Assembly: GCF_022539665.2 (NCBI RefSeq)
Contig: NC_081340.1
Span: 1,116,001-1,180,000 of the forward strand
Reading direction: 5' to 3'
DNA from: Daphnia carinata
Taxonomy: Eukaryota; Arthropoda; Branchiopoda; Diplostraca; Daphniidae
Length of the DNA stretch: 64,000 nt
Shown: positions 61,801 to 64,000 of the stretch, piece after piece
How the letters are laid out: each line of letters begins with the position of its first letter
Numbering within the stretch: the stretch's first letter is position 1
Made by a program: the position numbers and the translations under genes
The notes under the pieces: generated by a model
Told to the model about the DNA's origin: nothing
Database searches by the model: none
The model's input: only the letters and a program-made list of their open reading frames with translations

Positions 61801-63388
61801 GATGGGTTTTTTGAAATCTCTTATGTTCTTTTCCAGGCAGCAATTTTGGACTGCAGTTCGGCCTCGTAAATAGTACTAGGTACTGGCGCTTCAAAAGTTG
61901 GCTGGTTGCGCGAACACCTAGCTGCCTGAGCTTCAACGGGTGTTATGCTTCTTTCTTGTATTTTTCTCCACTTTTCTTTCTGCACGTCTTTATCTGTTCC
62001 AATAAACAGTCAATCTCAATATTTTCTTCGTTTTTTTGTCGCGCCTTTGCGTTCGCAACGACTAAAATAAAAAGAAGGAAAATTAATTAATGAAATACAA
62101 TGTAGCATTTCCATATACCTCCTAGAACTGAAATGAGGTTCATAAATATTGAGAGACCAGGCCGTCTATCGTCGCCGCGAGGAACTGCCTTCCACTGAAG
62201 TTTTTCGGCCAGCTGAGAAGAAATGAGAAAATTAAAACTATCTCTCAGGACTTTGCCTACAAGTGGATTTGCAGATATGTTTCTTACCGTTGTTTGTGAA
62301 AATGGAGGCACGTCATCATCCGACAAATATTGAAATTCTATACTGTTTGCGCTGCTGTGGCCCTTTGGTTCGCCACTCTTGCTACCTGAATTGTAAAATA
62401 GTTTAGAATTTTTAAGTTTGAAAATATCTTAATGTAATTACTTTGAATAATGTTGATGACGGAACTTGTTCTGGTTGCCGTAACAACTGTAGGCGGACTG
62501 GTGTCTTCACTGTCATCACCGTACCTCTTCCTTTTTTGTGAGACACGTTTTCCTTTCCCCCAAGTTCTTTCACAATCGGAAATGAAAGCCTCGGCTAAAG
62601 GACGACCAGCAGCTGCCTCTTTGACAACATGCTTTGCTGTCGTAAAACTCACTGCAATAACAACATGAAAATTAATTTTAGAGATTACAATATAATTGCA
62701 CGTAAAGTAAGTGAAACTTACCAGGCTTGTTCTCTGGATTCATAATATTATGAACATCGTATTCCAGCCAAGTATTGAATGGGTGGTGAAATCTTTTAAA
62801 TGTTCCCCCCCCCCAACACGCAGGATTCAAATTGCCTTCTGATGTAGTACATGGTGGGTATAGCAAAAACTTGTGGTCCGTTGATAACCAGTAACAGGGC
62901 ACAAAGCTGTAGAGACATAATGGATTGTTGTCACAGCCCTTTCTAAGGTTTGTACGATAAAGAATGAAGGCTCTTTGTATTTGGAAGGCTTGGTCTTTTC
63001 AGTATTTTCCTGTATCGTAACATATCTTCCACACCATTCACAAAATGGTCTTCCTTCCTGAGGGATAAACATTTAGAACCACAGAAAATGTTTAATAATA
63101 ATATAGAACATTGAAGAAAAAGTATACCTGAATGTTTCTTGCAACGTGTGACTGCTGAATTATGTCGTGGTTAGTATGTAATACGTTATCGTCAACTACA
63201 CGATCCATGGTGGCAGTAATCTTTTGAACTTGCTCAAAGCTTTGCAGTAGTAATGTTAAATTTGCACTACGAATGCAAAAGACTGCACTAGACGTAGAAT
63301 ATTAAATAAGAAATCCAACCTGAGTGTAATTTAGCGTTTCAGAACAGTAACAATAACGTGAGTCTCTGTCGAAGAACTTCAAGCATTT
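61801..63388 (-). CDS. Unrecognised multi-exon gene, minus strand (possibly DUF4806-type)
   Basis: Likely exons, minus strand: 63388-63321 (KCLKFFDRDSRYCYCSETLN), 63239-63128 (FEQVQKITATMDRVVDDNVL), 63057-62722 (EGRPFCEWCGRYVTIQ; later SFVPCYWLSTDHKFLLYPPC), 62651-62442 (TTAKHVVKEAAAGRPLAEAF, basic KRKRYGDD), 62385-62288 (GEPKGHSSANSIEFQYLSDD), 62213-62119 (LAEKLQWKAVPRGDDRRPGL), and a further exon from 62061. Most junctions have GT/AG. The VPxxWL...YPP module resembles the N terminus of arthropod proteins that end in a DUF4806 domain, but I cannot confirm that. Within the third exon a frame change near 62910 is needed, so a short intron or an error lies there. The 5' end and stop are not fixed. 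No function assigned. Confidence 0.5.
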
Positions 63389-64000
63389 CTGTGAAATACG
63401 TACAAATTTCATACGAACAGCATGGGCGTTGCCAGTTTTCCAATTTCGGGTTTTTTATATAAGTGCCATGTATGGGGAAACCATTTTCTGTTGTATTCAC
63501 AGTTACTTTTAAATTATTTTCAATTCTTTTAGTAAGGTTATTTGATTGCTAAGCTAGAATTCTGCATGTCCACGTACAAAGAAAAAAAAGGAATGAAAGT
63601 TAGGTATTGATTTTCCCTTGCATGCCTGTTAGACGTAATCGATTTCCTCCAAAGCAGACGACAACAATTCTGTTGTCTGAAAGGCCAGGTTGATGCTAAA
63701 CAATATTGGATCATGCCTGAATGCGCAAACCGGAAAACGTTATTAAAATTGTACCAATATTATTCCGCATTTATAATTTATTTATTAACTAGAGAAGATT
63801 AGTCAAGATACAAGTCAGTGTATTTGAAGCCTCCAAAACTGATAATAAAGCTCCTCAACGGTGTAAAAACATTGAAGCAAAAAAATTGTAAGAACATAGG
63901 CCAGTGAAAAAACGAGTCTAATACTGGTTTTTTGTATCCACATCAATCCCATTTTTGCAGAAAATTCTGAGGACATATTAGGCACGTATTAGACATAACA
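63389..64000. other. Right-end intergenic, no feature seen
   Basis: AT-rich. May hold the 5' part of the minus-strand gene; no recognisable exon, RNA gene or element. Confidence 0.35.

Noticed and set aside
62807..62816. C-run as a possible element end
   Set aside because: A homopolymer inside the third exon of the minus-strand gene, encoding Gly residues; no flanking repeats.

Overview
The window looks like arthropod nuclear DNA, most likely a branchiopod crustacean such as Daphnia. This is an inference from very short spliceosomal introns (about 50-110 bp), animal gene families (a glutamate-carboxypeptidase-II-like peptidase, a NudC-domain protein, Dpr-like immunoglobulin exons) and dense BEL/Pao and Ty3/Gypsy elements. 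No bacterial-type gene organisation is present. A 100-N scaffold gap lies at 42158-42257.

Left part (1-22.7 kb). A NAALADase/GCPII-like gene on the + strand (exons from 460) is cut in exon 13 by a 12.8-kb tandem pair of BEL/Pao elements (3257-16037, LTR-int-LTR-int-LTR, minus strand). The target duplication is ACACG and the primer site matches tRNA-Phe. The rest of the peptidase gene continues at 16038-16728 but carries splice and frame defects. Then come AT-rich intergenic DNA, foldback repeats, a hAT-like MITE inside a foldback element (18.4-19.1 kb) and a 22-nt phrase repeat (21.7-22.1 kb).

Central and right part (22.7-61.3 kb). This is one giant inverted repeat: about 19.0 kb at 22737-41735 mirrors 42258-61272, with the N gap in the spacer. 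Reading inward, each arm holds Dpr-like Ig exons, a 22-nt phrase repeat block, an outer 3' fragment of a NUDCD1-like gene, a full Gypsy element with an env-like region, an inner inverted NUDCD1-like fragment, a foldback repeat, and a second BEL/Pao element whose 1-kb LTR holds a 19-nt GCCCGTC minisatellite and whose RT core is deleted. Outer NUDCD1 copies share variants with each other, inner copies share others, and the 5'/3' LTR differences of the Gypsy element are the same in both arms. Mirror duplication (or haplotype joining) therefore came after Gypsy insertion. Arm-specific indels show that the arms are not one sequence copied verbatim.

Right flank (61.3-64 kb). A multi-exon, unrecognised minus-strand gene lies outside the palindrome.

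Functionally the window is a transposon graveyard with a few host gene pieces. The only nearly complete coding units are the two BEL polyproteins (3664-9069 and 9863-15268) and the single 2459-codon Gypsy gag-pol-env frame (50375-57754). The inverted NUDCD1 and Ig pieces could, if transcribed through, form double-stranded RNA. The main uncertainty is whether the palindrome is real or a scaffolding product of two haplotypes.
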